In this document: positions 27,806 through 38,055 of the stretch, in pieces | Position numbering within the stretch: position 1 is the first letter of the stretch | Layout of the letters: every line of letters begins with the position of its first letter | The notes under the pieces: model-generated | Database searches by the model: none | Seen by the model: only the letters and a program-made list of their open reading frames with translations | What the model was told of the DNA's origin: nothing | Assembly: GCA_025559845.1 (NCBI GenBank) | Contig: CP048472.1 | Location: 62,001-126,000 of the forward strand | DNA length: 64,000 bases | DNA from: Agrobacterium tumefaciens | GTDB taxonomy: Bacteria; Pseudomonadota; Alphaproteobacteria; Rhizobiales; Rhizobiaceae | Direction of reading: 5' to 3' | Translations under genes and position numbers: made by a program

Positions 27806-27928
27806 GTGCGCCTCATATAAATTTAATGGGATATCCCATCTGTTCCAAACCAGATTTTTCAATTCGGATTATGATGTTTTACTGCATGATTTTTACCAGC
27901 TTTACGCAATCTGCTGAACTAATATCGC

Positions 27929-27942
27929 GCTACATTTGTAAT
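27929..27942 (-). promoter_or_regulatory. vir box before tzs
   Basis: GCTACATTTGTAAT, one mismatch to the VirG consensus, 124 bp upstream of the tzs ATG. Confidence 0.6.
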
Positions 27943-28523
27943 CGTACATTTTTGACGTTGCCGGCTCATTCGGCCATGAGAGTTTCCATCCCGTTGTCCT
28001 CCTGAACAATTGAGGAGTTTGGCCCCGACACCTGCTTATGGTGAATGCAGCGGACCCCGTTAACGCAACGTCGAAAAGCGGATAGGCGATTTGAGTAGGG
28101 AAGCCACATCGGCCGCGCGGTATGCTCCGTCAGCACCTGACAGTTCGTGTTGCAGCTTTGCTTGGTCACCTGAAACGAAAAATGCCGCTGAAGAATATTT
28201 AACGGATATGCACACGAAAAAGCCGGTTGGGTCTCATATGCCGCTGACGTCCTGGCTTCGTTTCGAAGCCGACAGCCTCTAAGGTGGTACGAACACAGAC
28301 CTAATATCCGCTAGTGTCCGCGGCAGCCGCCACGGCAGTTCTCGCTGCGCATAGCATAGCAACTTGCCCTGTCGACGCATGATCAGCCATATTGTTAATG
28401 TCGACGATTTCATTTTTCTCGGTGCAAACGGCGACATCCCGACCATATCGATCCTACCAGCCACCGCGCGGAGTCAAAGAACACCTCGGCAACCGGAAAC
28501 ATCCATTGGAATGCCGAGGCTGT

Positions 28524-28537
28524 GTTTCATTTGAAAC
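28524..28537 (+). promoter_or_regulatory. Perfect palindromic vir box before virA
   Basis: GTTTCATTTGAAAC matches the consensus fully, 105 bp before the virA start. It fits the known autoregulation of virA. Confidence 0.8.
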
Positions 28538-28641
28538 ACACTGAGTCGACGTTTGTTGCTTCAACCCATTTACAAACCCTACTGTGCGGCCTAAGGGCCA
28601 CCGGGGTGGGACTGAGCGCTGGTACGAGGACGTAAGTGCGG

Positions 28642-31143
28642 ATGAATGGAAGGTATTCACCGTCTCGGCAAGATTTCAAGACAGGCGCCAAGCCTTGGTC
28701 TATCCTGGCCTTGGTAGTTGCTGCAATGATTTTTGCCTTGATGGCGATTACGTCTTGGCAGGACAATGAAACCAATCGGGCGATCCTGACCCAATTGCGA
28801 GCTATTAACATCGACAGTGCTTCGCTGCAGCGGGATGTACTCCGCGCGGAAGCGGGTGTGGTGGCGAACTACCGGCCCATTATCTCCAGGTTGGGAGCTT
28901 TGCGGAAGAACCTGGAAAATTTGAAGCGACTATTTAAACAATCTCATCTTGTGATCGGCAATGATTTCTCTCAACTGCTCGACAAGCTAAAGGTGTCTGT
29001 GGATACGACCGACGCGGCCGTTGCAGCCTTCGGAGCGCAAAACGTGCTCCTGCAAGATTCGCTTGCCAGCTTCACTCGCGCGCTTAGTATTCTTCCCAAA
29101 ATGTCGTCGACGGATCAGACGGTCGAAAATTCGAACGAATTGGGCAGCCTGATGCTGCAGTTTGTGCGTCAGCCAAGCCCAGCACTCTCGTTGGAGATCA
29201 GTCACGAACTCGACATGCTCCAAAAAGCTAGCGGTGGGGCTGAAGTTCCTATCCGTATACTTGCACGCGAGGGTCGCGTCATCTTGTCGATTTTGCCCCG
29301 TGTGAACGATGCCGTAAACATGATTCAGACCTCCGACACCGCTGAAATTGCCGAAAGATTGGAGCGCAAGTGTTTGGAGGCCTATAGCTTGCAAAGCGTG
29401 AGGGAGCAGCGGGCACGGATCTTCTTGGGTTCCGTTTCGGTGGGCCTTTGCATCTACATCATCTCACTGGTCTATAGGCTGCGTCGGAAAACGGCTTGGT
29501 TAACGCGGCGTTTGGATTACGAAGAGGTAATCAAAGAGATTGGGGTTTGTTTCGAGGGGGGAGGGGCCACAGCGTCGTCCCTCAATTCGTCCGCGCAAGC
29601 TGCGCTTGGAATTATTCAACGCTTCTTTAATGCGGAATCGTGTGCACTAGCATTGGTGGACCATGGTGACAGGTGGGCTGTCGAAAGTTTCGCTGCGAAG
29701 CTGCCTGAGCCCGTCTGGGAGGACCTCGCGCTACGCGAGATGGTTTCTCTTGCCAGAGCGGATGAGCGTGCGTCAGTATTCCGCATCATGTCGACGCGAA
29801 AGGTCAGCTGCCTTCCTCCGGAGACTCCGGGCGTTTCTATGCTGCTGGCACACAAATCTACGGATCAACTGATAGCGATTTGTTCCCTCGGTTACCAGGG
29901 CTATCGTCTGAAATCTTGTCCAGGCGAAGTTCAGCTTCTTGAACTCGCCACCGCCTGCCTCTGCCACTATATCGATGTTCGGCGTAAGCAGACCGAATGC
30001 GATATTCTGGAGAGGCGATTAGAGCATGCGGAACGTCTTCAGGCAGTTGGTACACTTGCTGGTGGAATAGCGCATGAGTTCAACAACATTTTGGGAGCAA
30101 TCCTCGGGTACGCTGAAATGGCGCAAAACATGCTGCGTCGGTCATCTGTCACCCGAAGACACATTGACCAAATTATTTCGTCGGGTGACAGAGCCAGGCT
30201 CATTATCGATCAGATCTTGACTCTAAGTCGAAAACTAGAACGCGTGACAAAGCCGTTCAGTGTCTCCGAACTCGTAATGGAAATTGCTCCCTTATTGCGT
30301 GTTGCATTGCAGCGCAACATCGAGCTGAAGTTCAAGTTTGACGACAAGAAGAGCGTAGTCGAAGGAAGCCCGCTAGAGGTTCAGCAGATGCTGATGAATC
30401 TTTGCAAGAACGCTTCCCAGGCGTTTACCGCCGATGGTCAAATCGACATCATCGTTAGCCGAATTTTTGTATCTCGACAGAAAGTACTGGCGCATGGTGT
30501 TATGCCAGCTGGCGACTATGTTCTTCTTTCTGTCAGCGACGACGGTGAAGGCATTGCCGAAACTGTGCTCCCCCACATTTTTGAGCCTTTCTTTACAACA
30601 CGCTCTTGCAGCGGCGGCACGGGTCTAGGTCTTGCTGCCGTGCACGGTCATGTCAGCGCGCTTGCAGGATATATTGACGTTACTTCAGCCGTAGGGCGAG
30701 GGACGCGCTTCGACATTTATCTACCTCCTTCCTCGAAGAAGCCCGTCAGCCCGGACGCGTTTTTTGGGCCCTGTAAAACACCGCGTGGCAACGGAGAAAT
30801 TGTGGCATTGATTGAGCCAGATCCTGTCTTGCGGGAGGTGTACGAAGACAAGATCGCCGCTCTGGGCTATGAGCCGGTGGGCTTTAAGACATGTGCAGAC
30901 CTTTGCAATTGGATATCAAAAGGCAAGCAAGCCGATCTGGTTCTAGTTGACCAATCGTCTCTTCCCGAGAATCAGAGTGCTACTGCTTTGCACGCAGCCT
31001 TCAAGACGGCGTCCATCATCATTGGAGGAAGTGATCTTAAAATGTCACTTTCCAGCGATGACATGACGTCCGCGCTTTTTCTGCCCAAACCTATATCCTC
31101 CAGGACGATGGCCTACGCGATTCGTACCAAGATCAAAGCCTAG
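28642..31143 (+). CDS. virA: VirA hybrid sensor histidine kinase
   Basis: An inner-membrane sensor of plant phenolics, sugar (through ChvE) and acidity. From ATG 28642 it has 833 residues; [20 protein letters not shown] is the standard N terminus. Membrane segments are near residues 18-38 and 258-280, with a periplasmic domain between. A linker (GAF-like) leads to the kinase: H-box [19 protein letters not shown] with the phospho-His at about 478, N-box [12 protein letters not shown]-boxes DDGEGIAE and GGTGLGLA. A receiver-like domain fills the last 110 residues and modulates activity. It phosphorylates VirG. Confidence 0.96.
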   Translation: MNGRYSPSRQDFKTGAKPWSILALVVAAMIFALMAITSWQDNETNRAILTQLRAINIDSASLQRDVLRAEAGVVANYRPIISRLGALRKNLENLKRLFKQSHLVIGNDFSQLLDKLKVSVDTTDAAVAAFGAQNVLLQDSLASFTRALSILPKMSSTDQTVENSNELGSLMLQFVRQPSPALSLEISHELDMLQKASGGAEVPIRILAREGRVILSILPRVNDAVNMIQTSDTAEIAERLERKCLEAYSLQSVREQRARIFLGSVSVGLCIYIISLVYRLRRKTAWLTRRLDYEEVIKEIGVCFEGGGATASSLNSSAQAALGIIQRFFNAESCALALVDHGDRWAVESFAAKLPEPVWEDLALREMVSLARADERASVFRIMSTRKVSCLPPETPGVSMLLAHKSTDQLIAICSLGYQGYRLKSCPGEVQLLELATACLCHYIDVRRKQTECDILERRLEHAERLQAVGTLAGGIAHEFNNILGAILGYAEMAQNMLRRSSVTRRHIDQIISSGDRARLIIDQILTLSRKLERVTKPFSVSELVMEIAPLLRVALQRNIELKFKFDDKKSVVEGSPLEVQQMLMNLCKNASQAFTADGQIDIIVSRIFVSRQKVLAHGVMPAGDYVLLSVSDDGEGIAETVLPHIFEPFFTTRSCSGGTGLGLAAVHGHVSALAGYIDVTSAVGRGTRFDIYLPPSSKKPVSPDAFFGPCKTPRGNGEIVALIEPDPVLREVYEDKIAALGYEPVGFKTCADLCNWISKGKQADLVLVDQSSLPENQSATALHAAFKTASIIIGGSDLKMSLSSDDMTSALFLPKPISSRTMAYAIRTKIKA

Positions 31144-31687
31144 AGTTGAGGATGTTTTTCAGGAGACTCGACCAGGGTAATCAGCACGTCTGTTCGGCGC
31201 GCCTATAGCTATGGTTTCTCGCAATCGCTTTGGGCAGTCGGTTGTGGCGGTGCGTCTTCTGAGACCCGAAGGTTGGCGATTATCTGCTGGAGGTCTTCGA
31301 TACCGTCTTCGAAGAACAAGACATATGTTCGCTGAGCTCGGACATAGGATAGTCGGCATAGGCGGATACCCTCGCCACGCAAATGGCGCGATCGACACCC
31401 TGATCGGAGCCTGCGAAGTGCCACAGTTTATTGGAACCATCCCCCGTTCATTCCGCCCTGGAATTTCACTTCGACGGCATTCTAGATCCTCGCCGTTGTC
31501 TTAGAGAGCCATCTTTCGTCGGCGCACCCTTAAGTGCATGGAAAGCCGTTTTCGCTTCAAATGAAATCGAAAAGAAGAAAACAAAAATCCTAGAGTAACC
31601 GACCCTCCCGATAATCGTGAACATCAGATGACAGCATTTCTTCCGACCGAAGTGGCTGTGTTGGTTATGAGCTTGGGGAGATGGGGA
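31144..31687. other. virA-virB intergenic region
   Basis: No virJ is seen here, where octopine plasmids carry it. Short frames on both strands have no family match. The virB promoter with its vir box is at the right end. Confidence 0.55.
31554..31567 (+). promoter_or_regulatory. vir box before virB
   Basis: GCTTCAAATGAAAT, one mismatch to consensus, 121 bp before virB1. Confidence 0.7.
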
Positions 31688-32425
31688 ATGTTGAAGGCAA
31701 CAGGGCCGCTGTCGATTATCTTACTGGCCTCCACGTGCCCGTCGAGCGGTGCTGCCCCACTTTCATTTGCTGAGTTCAATAATTTTGCACGCGAATGCGC
31801 TCCATCCGTTGCTCCATCTACGCTTGCAGCGATCGCTCAGGTCGAAAGTCGCTTTGATCCGCTTGCTGTGCATGACAATACCACCGGCGAAACGCTTCAC
31901 TGGCAGAACCAGGCTCAAGCAACGCAAGTCGTGATGGACCGTCTCGAAGCACGGCATTCGCTGGATGTTGGGCTCATGCAGATCAATTCCCGGAATTTTT
32001 CCGTGCTTGGTCTGACACCTGACGAAGCCCTTCAACCTTGCACGTCATTATCTGTCGCCGCAAACTTGCTTGGGAGCCGCTACGCTGGCGGCAACACGGC
32101 TGACGACGAGCAATTGTCGCTTCGTCGGGCAATCTCCGCCTATAACACCGGTGATTTCACGCACGGCTTCGCGAACGGCTACGTGCGAAAAGTTGAAACG
32201 GCCGCTCAACAGCTCGTCCCCCCGTTAACCGCGCGTCCAAAAGATGATCGTGAGAAGCCGGGATCCGAGGAAACATGGGATGTTTGGGGGGCATATAAGC
32301 GTCGTTCCCCGGAGGGCGGAGCTGGCGGGTCATCCGGTCCGCCTCCGCCGCCAGACGAGGACAACCGCAAATCCGAAGACGACGATCAACTCTTGTTCGA
32401 CTTAAATCAAGGAGGTCCGCAATAA
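31688..32425 (+). CDS. virB1: VirB1 lytic transglycosylase
   Basis: A 245-residue periplasmic enzyme that opens peptidoglycan for the type IV machine; its C-terminal part is released as VirB1*. Signal peptide LSIILLASTCPSSGAA, then the lysozyme-like domain with catalytic Glu in IAQVESRFDPLAV and the motifs GLMQINSRNF and AISAYNTGDF. The tail is rich in P, G and D/E. Starts in upstream frames would add residues before the signal, so ATG 31688 is chosen. First gene of the virB operon. Confidence 0.95.
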   Translation: MLKATGPLSIILLASTCPSSGAAPLSFAEFNNFARECAPSVAPSTLAAIAQVESRFDPLAVHDNTTGETLHWQNQAQATQVVMDRLEARHSLDVGLMQINSRNFSVLGLTPDEALQPCTSLSVAANLLGSRYAGGNTADDEQLSLRRAISAYNTGDFTHGFANGYVRKVETAAQQLVPPLTARPKDDREKPGSEETWDVWGAYKRRSPEGGAGGSSGPPPPPDEDNRKSEDDDQLLFDLNQGGPQ

Positions 32426-32790
32426 TGCGATGCTTTGAAAGATACCGTGTACATCTGAATCGCCTCTCGCTCTCGAACGCGGTGATGCGCATGGTATCCG
32501 GCTATGCGCCGAGCGTGGTCGGTGCAATGGGGTGGAGCATTTTCTCCTCTGGGCCGGCCGCGGCCCAATCTGCAGGTGGCGGCACTGACCCAGCCACAAT
32601 GGTTAACAACATATGCACGTTTATCCTTGGTCCGTTCGGCCAGTCACTCGCTGTTCTTGGCATCGTGGCCATCGGAATCTCCTGGATGTTCGGTCGCGCT
32701 TCACTCGGTCTCGTTGCCGGCGTCGTCGGCGGCATTGTCATCATGTTTGGAGCCAGCTTCCTGGGCAAAACGCTGACTGGAGGTGGCTAA
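32425..32790 (+). CDS. virB2: VirB2 major T-pilin
   Basis: A 121-residue propilin. A long leader is cut after AAA, leaving a mature 74-residue peptide from Q48 (QSAGGGTDPATMV) to the final G121, which is joined head-to-tail in Agrobacterium. Two hydrophobic helices (SLAVLGIVAIGISWMFG and LVAGVVGGIVIMFGASFLG) are separated by a short basic loop. Its ATG overlaps the virB1 stop. Confidence 0.95.
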   Translation: MRCFERYRVHLNRLSLSNAVMRMVSGYAPSVVGAMGWSIFSSGPAAAQSAGGGTDPATMVNNICTFILGPFGQSLAVLGIVAIGISWMFGRASLGLVAGVVGGIVIMFGASFLGKTLTGGG

Positions 32791-33116
32791 TGAATGATCG
32801 TCTGGAAGAAGCAACCCTTTACTTGGCGGCGACACGGCCCGCATTGTTTCTTGGCGTGCCGCTGACGTTGGCGGGGCTACTCGTGATGTTTGCCGGCTTT
32901 GTCATCGTCATCGTTCAGAACCCGCTGTACGAAGTCGTTCTCGTGCCCTTGTGGTTCGGAGCGCGGCTTGTGGTGGAACGAGACTATAACGCGGCCAGCG
33001 TCGTTCTACTTTTTTTGCAGACGGCGGGAAGGAGCGTTGATGGTCTGATTTGGGGCGGCGCAAGCGTTAGCCCAAATCCAATCAAGGTTCCCGCGCGAGG
33101 GAGAGGAATGGCGTAA
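32790..33116 (+). CDS. virB3: VirB3 inner-membrane subunit
   Basis: A 108-residue membrane protein with hydrophobic helices near residues 18-45 (LFLGVPLTLAGLLVMFAGFV). VirB3 works with VirB4 and is needed for pilus assembly. One-base overlaps with virB2 and virB4 indicate coupled translation. Confidence 0.94.
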   Translation: MNDRLEEATLYLAATRPALFLGVPLTLAGLLVMFAGFVIVIVQNPLYEVVLVPLWFGARLVVERDYNAASVVLLFLQTAGRSVDGLIWGGASVSPNPIKVPARGRGMA

Positions 33117-35485
33117 TGCTCGGAGCAAGTGGCACAACCGAAAGGTCTGGCGAGGTCTATCTACCCTACGTCGGGCACGTCAGCGACCATATTGTCCTTC
33201 TAGAAGATGGATCGATCATGACGATGGCGCACGTAAGTGGCATGGCCTTCGAACTCGAAGATGCCGAAATGCGCAATGCACGTTGCCGTGCATTTAATAC
33301 GCTCTTGCGCAATATCGCTGATGATCATGTGTCAATATATGCTCACCTCGTACGTCATGACGATGTGCCGCCGTCACCCGCGCGACATTTCCGCAGCGCT
33401 TTTTCCGCCAGTCTGAGCGAAGCTTTTGAGGAGCGCGTTCTCTCCGGCAAACTCCTTCGCAATGACCACTTCCTTACGCTGATCGTGTCTCCCCGGGCCG
33501 CGCTTGGCAAAGTGAGGAGAAGGTTCACCAAACGCTACAGACAAAAAGAAAACGATCTCACAGCTCAAACCAGGAACCTGGAAGATCTCTGGCATCTTGT
33601 CGCTGGCGCTCTCGAAGCGTACGGCCTGCGTCGTCTTGGTATTCGTGAGAAGCAAGATGTGCTTTTTACGGAGGTTGGAGAAGCTCTGCGGCTGATAATG
33701 ACTGGTCGATTCACGCCGGTTCCCGTCGTTAGCGGTTCGCTCGGCGCCTCGATCTATACCGACCGAGTTATTTGCGGCAAGCGGGGACTCGAGATCCGAA
33801 CACCAAAAGATAGTTATGTGGGATCTATTTACTCGTTTCGCGAATACCCCGCAACGACGCGACCGGGTATGCTCAACGTGCTACTGTCTCTCGATTTTCC
33901 GCTTGTTCTGACGCAGAGCTTCTCGTTTCTGACTCGCTCGCAAGCCCACTCGAAGCTCAGCCTCAAGTCCAGCCAAATGTTGAGTTCTGGCGACAAAGCC
34001 GTCACCCAAATCAGCAAGTTATCCGAGGCGGAGGACGCACTAGCGAGCAACGAATTCGTATTGGGGGCGCATCATGTGAGTCTTTGCATATATGCAAATG
34101 ATCTCAATAATCTTGCAGATAGAGGTGCCCGCGCCCGGACGCGATTGGCGGATGCGGGAGCTGTTGTTGTCCAAGAGGGCATCGGCATGGAGGCGGCTTA
34201 TTGGTCGCAGCTGCCAGGCAACTATAAGTGGCGCACGCGTCCGGGAGCGATCACATCGCGCAACTTCGCTGGTTTAGTCTCATTCGAGAATTTTCCCGAG
34301 GGATCCGGCTCAGGTCACTGGGGCAACGCGATTGCGCGCTTTCGTACCAATGGTGGAACCCCTTTCGACTACATCCCGCACGAGCACGATGTCGGCATGA
34401 CGGCGATATTCGGTCCCATCGGGAGGGGTAAAACGACGCTCATGACCTTTATCCTCGCGATGCTCGAGCAGAGCATGGTCGACCGCGCGGGTGCGGTTGT
34501 CCTCTTCGACAAGGACCGCGGCAGTGAGCTGCTGGTTCGCGCCACCGGGGGAACATATTTGGCGCTCCGTAGAGGAGCGCCGAGCGGATTGGCGCCATTG
34601 CGTGGCCTGGAAAATACAGCGGCTTCACATGATTTTCTGCGCGAATGGATCGTGGCGCTCATTGAGAGCGATGGCCGTGGAGGAATATCCCCCGAGGAAA
34701 ATCGCCGTCTGGTGCGGGGTATCCATCGGCAGCTCTCGTTTGATCCCCACATGCGCTCAATCGCGGGGTTACGCGAATTTTTGTTGCATGGACCCGCCGA
34801 AGGGGCGGGAGCGAGACTCCAACGCTGGTGCCGTGGCAATGCACTAGGCTGGGCGTTCGACGGCGAGCTCGACGAAGTAAAGTTGGATCCTTCGATTACT
34901 GGTTTCGACATGACGCATCTTCTCGAATATGAGGAAGTATGCGCTGCCGCCGCAGCATATCTTCTGCACCGCATTGGAGCCATGGTTGACGGCCGTCGGT
35001 TTGTGATGAGTTGCGATGAGTTTCGCGCCTATTTGCTAAATCCTAAATTTGCGGCGGTCGTCGACAAGTTCCTGCTTACTGTCCGCAAAAACAATGGGAT
35101 GCTGATACTGGCAACGCAGCAACCTGAGCATGTCCTGGAATCGCAGCTAGGCGCCAGTCTCGTCGCGCAATGTATGACGAAGATTTTCTATCCTTCACCC
35201 ACGGCAGATCGATCGGCTTACATCGATGGACTGAAATGTACTGAAAAGGAATTTCAGGCGATCCGTGAAGACATGGCAGTAGGTAGCCGGAAGTTTCTGC
35301 TTAAACGAGAAAGCGGAAGCGTCGTCTGCGAATTCGATCTGCGGGAAATGCGCGAATATGTCGCCGTACTTTCGGGGCGCGCCAACACGGTGCGCTTCGC
35401 GGATCAGCTTCGCAAAGTACAGGGGGACAACCCATCAGCCTGGCTCAGCGAATTTATGGCTCGTTACCACGAGGCAAAAGATTGA
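33116..35485 (+). CDS. virB4: VirB4 ATPase
   Basis: A 789-residue AAA+ ATPase that drives pilus assembly and transfer at the inner membrane. Walker A is FGPIGRGKTTLMTF with Lys at about 439; Walker B-like FVMSCDEFRAYL is near residue 625, and LATQQPEHVLESQ follows. The N-terminal half is the CagE/TrbE/VirB domain. Length is standard. Confidence 0.96.
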   Translation: MLGASGTTERSGEVYLPYVGHVSDHIVLLEDGSIMTMAHVSGMAFELEDAEMRNARCRAFNTLLRNIADDHVSIYAHLVRHDDVPPSPARHFRSAFSASLSEAFEERVLSGKLLRNDHFLTLIVSPRAALGKVRRRFTKRYRQKENDLTAQTRNLEDLWHLVAGALEAYGLRRLGIREKQDVLFTEVGEALRLIMTGRFTPVPVVSGSLGASIYTDRVICGKRGLEIRTPKDSYVGSIYSFREYPATTRPGMLNVLLSLDFPLVLTQSFSFLTRSQAHSKLSLKSSQMLSSGDKAVTQISKLSEAEDALASNEFVLGAHHVSLCIYANDLNNLADRGARARTRLADAGAVVVQEGIGMEAAYWSQLPGNYKWRTRPGAITSRNFAGLVSFENFPEGSGSGHWGNAIARFRTNGGTPFDYIPHEHDVGMTAIFGPIGRGKTTLMTFILAMLEQSMVDRAGAVVLFDKDRGSELLVRATGGTYLALRRGAPSGLAPLRGLENTAASHDFLREWIVALIESDGRGGISPEENRRLVRGIHRQLSFDPHMRSIAGLREFLLHGPAEGAGARLQRWCRGNALGWAFDGELDEVKLDPSITGFDMTHLLEYEEVCAAAAAYLLHRIGAMVDGRRFVMSCDEFRAYLLNPKFAAVVDKFLLTVRKNNGMLILATQQPEHVLESQLGASLVAQCMTKIFYPSPTADRSAYIDGLKCTEKEFQAIREDMAVGSRKFLLKRESGSVVCEFDLREMREYVAVLSGRANTVRFADQLRKVQGDNPSAWLSEFMARYHEAKD

Positions 35486-35501
35486 TCAAAGGTGGGGAAC
35501 T

Positions 35502-36164
35502 ATGAAGATCATGCAACTTGTTGCTGCGGCCATGGCCGTCAGCCTTCTTTCGGTCGGACCCGCGCGGGCGCAGTTCGTTGTCAGCGATCCGGCGACGGAA
35601 GCTGAGACGCTGGCGACGGCGCTCGAGACTGCGGCAAATCTCGAACAGACCATAACGATGGTGGCGATGTTAACCTCGGCTTATGGCGTCACCGGCCTAC
35701 TAACTTCGCTCAACCAAAAAAATCAGTATCCCTCGACCAGGGACTTGGACACGGAAATGTTTTCGCCGCGAATGCCAATGTCGACCACGGCACGTGCGAT
35801 CACCACCGATACAGATCGCGCCGTAGTTGGTGGCGACGCTGAAGCGGATCTGTTGCGATCGCAGATCACCGGTTCCGCAAATAGCGCGGGCATTGCGGCT
35901 GACAACCTGGAGACGATGGACAAACGCTTAACAGCGAATGCCGAGACCTCGACACAGCTTTCTCGCTCTCGCAATATCATGCAGGCAACCGTTACCAACG
36001 GTTTGCTTCTCAAGCAGATCCATGACGCAATGATTCAAAATGTACAGGCGACCAGCTTGTTAACGATGACCACCGCGCAGGCTGGCCTTCATGAGGCGGA
36101 AGAGGCGGCCGCTCAACGTAAGGAGCATCAAAAGACTGCGGTCATCTTTGGGGCCGTCCCCTGA
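35502..36164 (+). CDS. virB5: VirB5 minor pilin
   Basis: A 220-residue exported protein (signal VAAAMAVSLLSVGPARA, mature from QFVVSDPATE). VirB5 sits at the pilus tip and helps contact host cells. Helical body, no cysteines. ATG 35502 lies after a GTGGGG/GGGG-type purine site; an earlier frame at 35358 overlaps virB4 and is shadow. Confidence 0.94.
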   Translation: MKIMQLVAAAMAVSLLSVGPARAQFVVSDPATEAETLATALETAANLEQTITMVAMLTSAYGVTGLLTSLNQKNQYPSTRDLDTEMFSPRMPMSTTARAITTDTDRAVVGGDAEADLLRSQITGSANSAGIAADNLETMDKRLTANAETSTQLSRSRNIMQATVTNGLLLKQIHDAMIQNVQATSLLTMTTAQAGLHEAEEAAAQRKEHQKTAVIFGAVP

Positions 36165-36264
36165 GACTGGGCGACTTATTCGTGCCGCCCATCTGCACAT
36201 TTCAGGATGCGAGTTCATTGTATCCGACATTCTGCGACAAGCCAGTCAAGGTCAGGTCCAAACG

Positions 36265-37152
36265 ATGAATTTCACGATCCCGGCGCCGTTTACGGCCATT
36301 CATACGATCTTCGATCTAGCCTTTACGACAAGCCTGGACACAATGCTTGGGACGATCCAAGAGGCGGTGAGCGCGCCATTGGTCGCCTGCGTCACTCTTT
36401 GGATTATCGTTCAGGGTATTCTGGTCATGCGTGGCGAAATCGACACGCGCGGCGGTATCACTCGGGTGATCACGGTCACCGTCGTTGTTGCCCTTGTCGT
36501 CGGGCAGGCCAACTACCACGACTATGTGGTTTCAGTCTTTGAAGAGACGATTCCAAACTTTATTCAGCAGTTTAGTGGCAGCGGCCTGCCTCTGCAGACC
36601 ATTCCCGCTCAGCTCGATACAATGTTCGCCCTAACCCAAGCTGCATTTCAGAGAATTGCATCTGAAATCGGCCCGATGAATGACCAGGATATCCTTGCTT
36701 TCCAGGGGGCTCAGTGGGTCTTTTACGGCACGCTCTGGTCTGCCTTCGGAATCTACGACGCCGTCGGAATTCTCACGAAAGTGCTTCTGGCGATCGGCCC
36801 TTTGATCCTCACGGGATATATCTTTGATCGCACGCGCGACATCGCGGCAAAGTGGATCGGGCAACTTATCACGTATGGTCTCCTACTTCTCCTGCTAAAC
36901 CTCGTGGCGACAATAGTCATCCTAACCGAAGCGACTGCACTCACGCTTATGCTTGGTGTAATCACCCTTGCCGGTACGACCGCGGCCAAGATCATTGGTC
37001 TTTACGAACTCGACATGTTCTTTCTGACTGGTGACGCACTCATTGTCGCTTTGCCGGCAATCGCCGGCAACATCGGAGGCAGTTATTGGAGCGGCGCGAC
37101 CCAATCTGCCAACAGCTTGTACCGTCGCTTCGCTCAGGTCGATCGTCGTTAG
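36265..37152 (+). CDS. virB6: VirB6 polytopic inner-membrane channel subunit
   Basis: A 295-residue protein with five or more membrane segments (LVACVTLWIIVQGILVM, ITVTVVVALVVGQANY, LLAIGPLILTGYIF, LLLLLNLVATIVILTEA). It contacts the T-DNA during export and stabilises VirB3/B5/B7. A 100-bp gap separates it from virB5, the largest inside this operon. Confidence 0.95.
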   Translation: MNFTIPAPFTAIHTIFDLAFTTSLDTMLGTIQEAVSAPLVACVTLWIIVQGILVMRGEIDTRGGITRVITVTVVVALVVGQANYHDYVVSVFEETIPNFIQQFSGSGLPLQTIPAQLDTMFALTQAAFQRIASEIGPMNDQDILAFQGAQWVFYGTLWSAFGIYDAVGILTKVLLAIGPLILTGYIFDRTRDIAAKWIGQLITYGLLLLLLNLVATIVILTEATALTLMLGVITLAGTTAAKIIGLYELDMFFLTGDALIVALPAIAGNIGGSYWSGATQSANSLYRRFAQVDRR

Positions 37153-37187
37153 GTCCCGCAAAAAAATTCACGTCGGTGGAGAACTCT

Positions 37188-37355
37188 ATGAAATATTGCC
37201 TGCTGTGCCTGGCTCTCGCTTTAGGCGGCTGCCAGACAAACGATAAATTGGCGAGCTGCAAAGGCCCAATATTCCCGCTGAATGTGGGGCGATGGCAGCC
37301 TACGCCGTCAGATCTTCAGCTCAGCAACGTAGGTGGTCGCCATGAAGGGGTCTGA
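37188..37355 (+). CDS. virB7: VirB7 outer-membrane lipoprotein
   Basis: A 55-residue lipoprotein with lipobox LALGGC (lipidated Cys15) and Cys24, which pairs with Cys262 of VirB9. It anchors the outer core complex. A GGTGGAG site precedes the ATG. It overlaps virB8 by 14 bp. Confidence 0.95.
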   Translation: MKYCLLCLALALGGCQTNDKLASCKGPIFPLNVGRWQPTPSDLQLSNVGGRHEGV

Positions 37356-38055
37356 ATACGCCTTGCTAGTAGCGCGGGAAACCCTGGCTGAGCACTACAA
37401 GGAAGTGGAAGCTTTCCAAACTGCGCGTGCGAAATCAGCGCGGCGCCTCTCCAAGGTCATTGCAGCTGTCGCAACCATCGCGGTTTTGGGGAATGTTGCG
37501 CAAGCCTTCACAATTGCCACCATGGTGCCGCTGATCAGGCTTGTGCCGGTATATCTTTGGATACGGCCGGATGGCACCGTTGACAGCGAGGTGTCCGTCT
37601 CCCGATTGCCTGCAACTCAAGAGGAGGCCGTCGTTAACGCCTCACTGTGGGAGTATGTTCGGCTGCGCGAGAGCTATGATGCCGATACCGCCCAGTACGC
37701 CTATGACCTGGTCTCGAACTTCAGCGCCCCAATGGTGCGCCAAAATTATCAGCAATTCTTCAATTATCCCAATCCAACTTCGCCTCAAGTCATCCTCGGC
37801 AAACACGGCAGGCTAGAGGTCGAACACATCGCTTCGAATGATGTTACTCCGGGTGTGCAGCAAATTCGCTATAAGCGAACCCTCATCGTTGACGGCAAAA
37901 TGCCGATGGCGAGCACTTGGACTGCTACGGTTCGTTATGAAAAGGTGACCAGCTTGCCCGGCAGATTGAGACTGACCAACCCGGGAGGCTTGGTTGTCAC
38001 CTCCTACCAGACATCGGAAGATACCGTTTCGAACGCAGGCCACAGCGAACCATGA
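37342..38055 (+). CDS. virB8: VirB8 assembly factor
   Basis: A 237-residue bitopic inner-membrane protein: cytoplasmic tail, one membrane segment at about 40-60 (KVIAAVATIAVLGNVAQAFT), then the periplasmic NTF2-like domain with QNYQQFFNYPNPTSPQV. It nucleates the channel by binding VirB9 and VirB10. I chose ATG 37342 over 37333 on family length. Confidence 0.95.
   Translation: MKGSEYALLVARETLAEHYKEVEAFQTARAKSARRLSKVIAAVATIAVLGNVAQAFTIATMVPLIRLVPVYLWIRPDGTVDSEVSVSRLPATQEEAVVNASLWEYVRLRESYDADTAQYAYDLVSNFSAPMVRQNYQQFFNYPNPTSPQVILGKHGRLEVEHIASNDVTPGVQQIRYKRTLIVDGKMPMASTWTATVRYEKVTSLPGRLRLTNPGGLVVTSYQTSEDTVSNAGHSEP

Larger units (their letters stand above)
27806..28641. other. tzs-virA divergent intergenic region
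   Basis: Contains the tzs and virA vir boxes. Minor frames (minus 27966-28169 from GTG, plus 28091-28282 from TTG) lack good starts and family matches. Confidence 0.5.

Noticed and set aside
27966..28282. Minus 27966-28169 and plus 28091-28282 ORFs between tzs and virA
   Set aside because: Only GTG or TTG starts without ribosome sites, overlapping on opposite strands, and no family features.
31159..31504. ORFs between virA and virB on both strands, possible virJ remnant
   Set aside because: No match to VirJ/AcvB that I can see, similar frame lengths on both strands, and no ribosome site.
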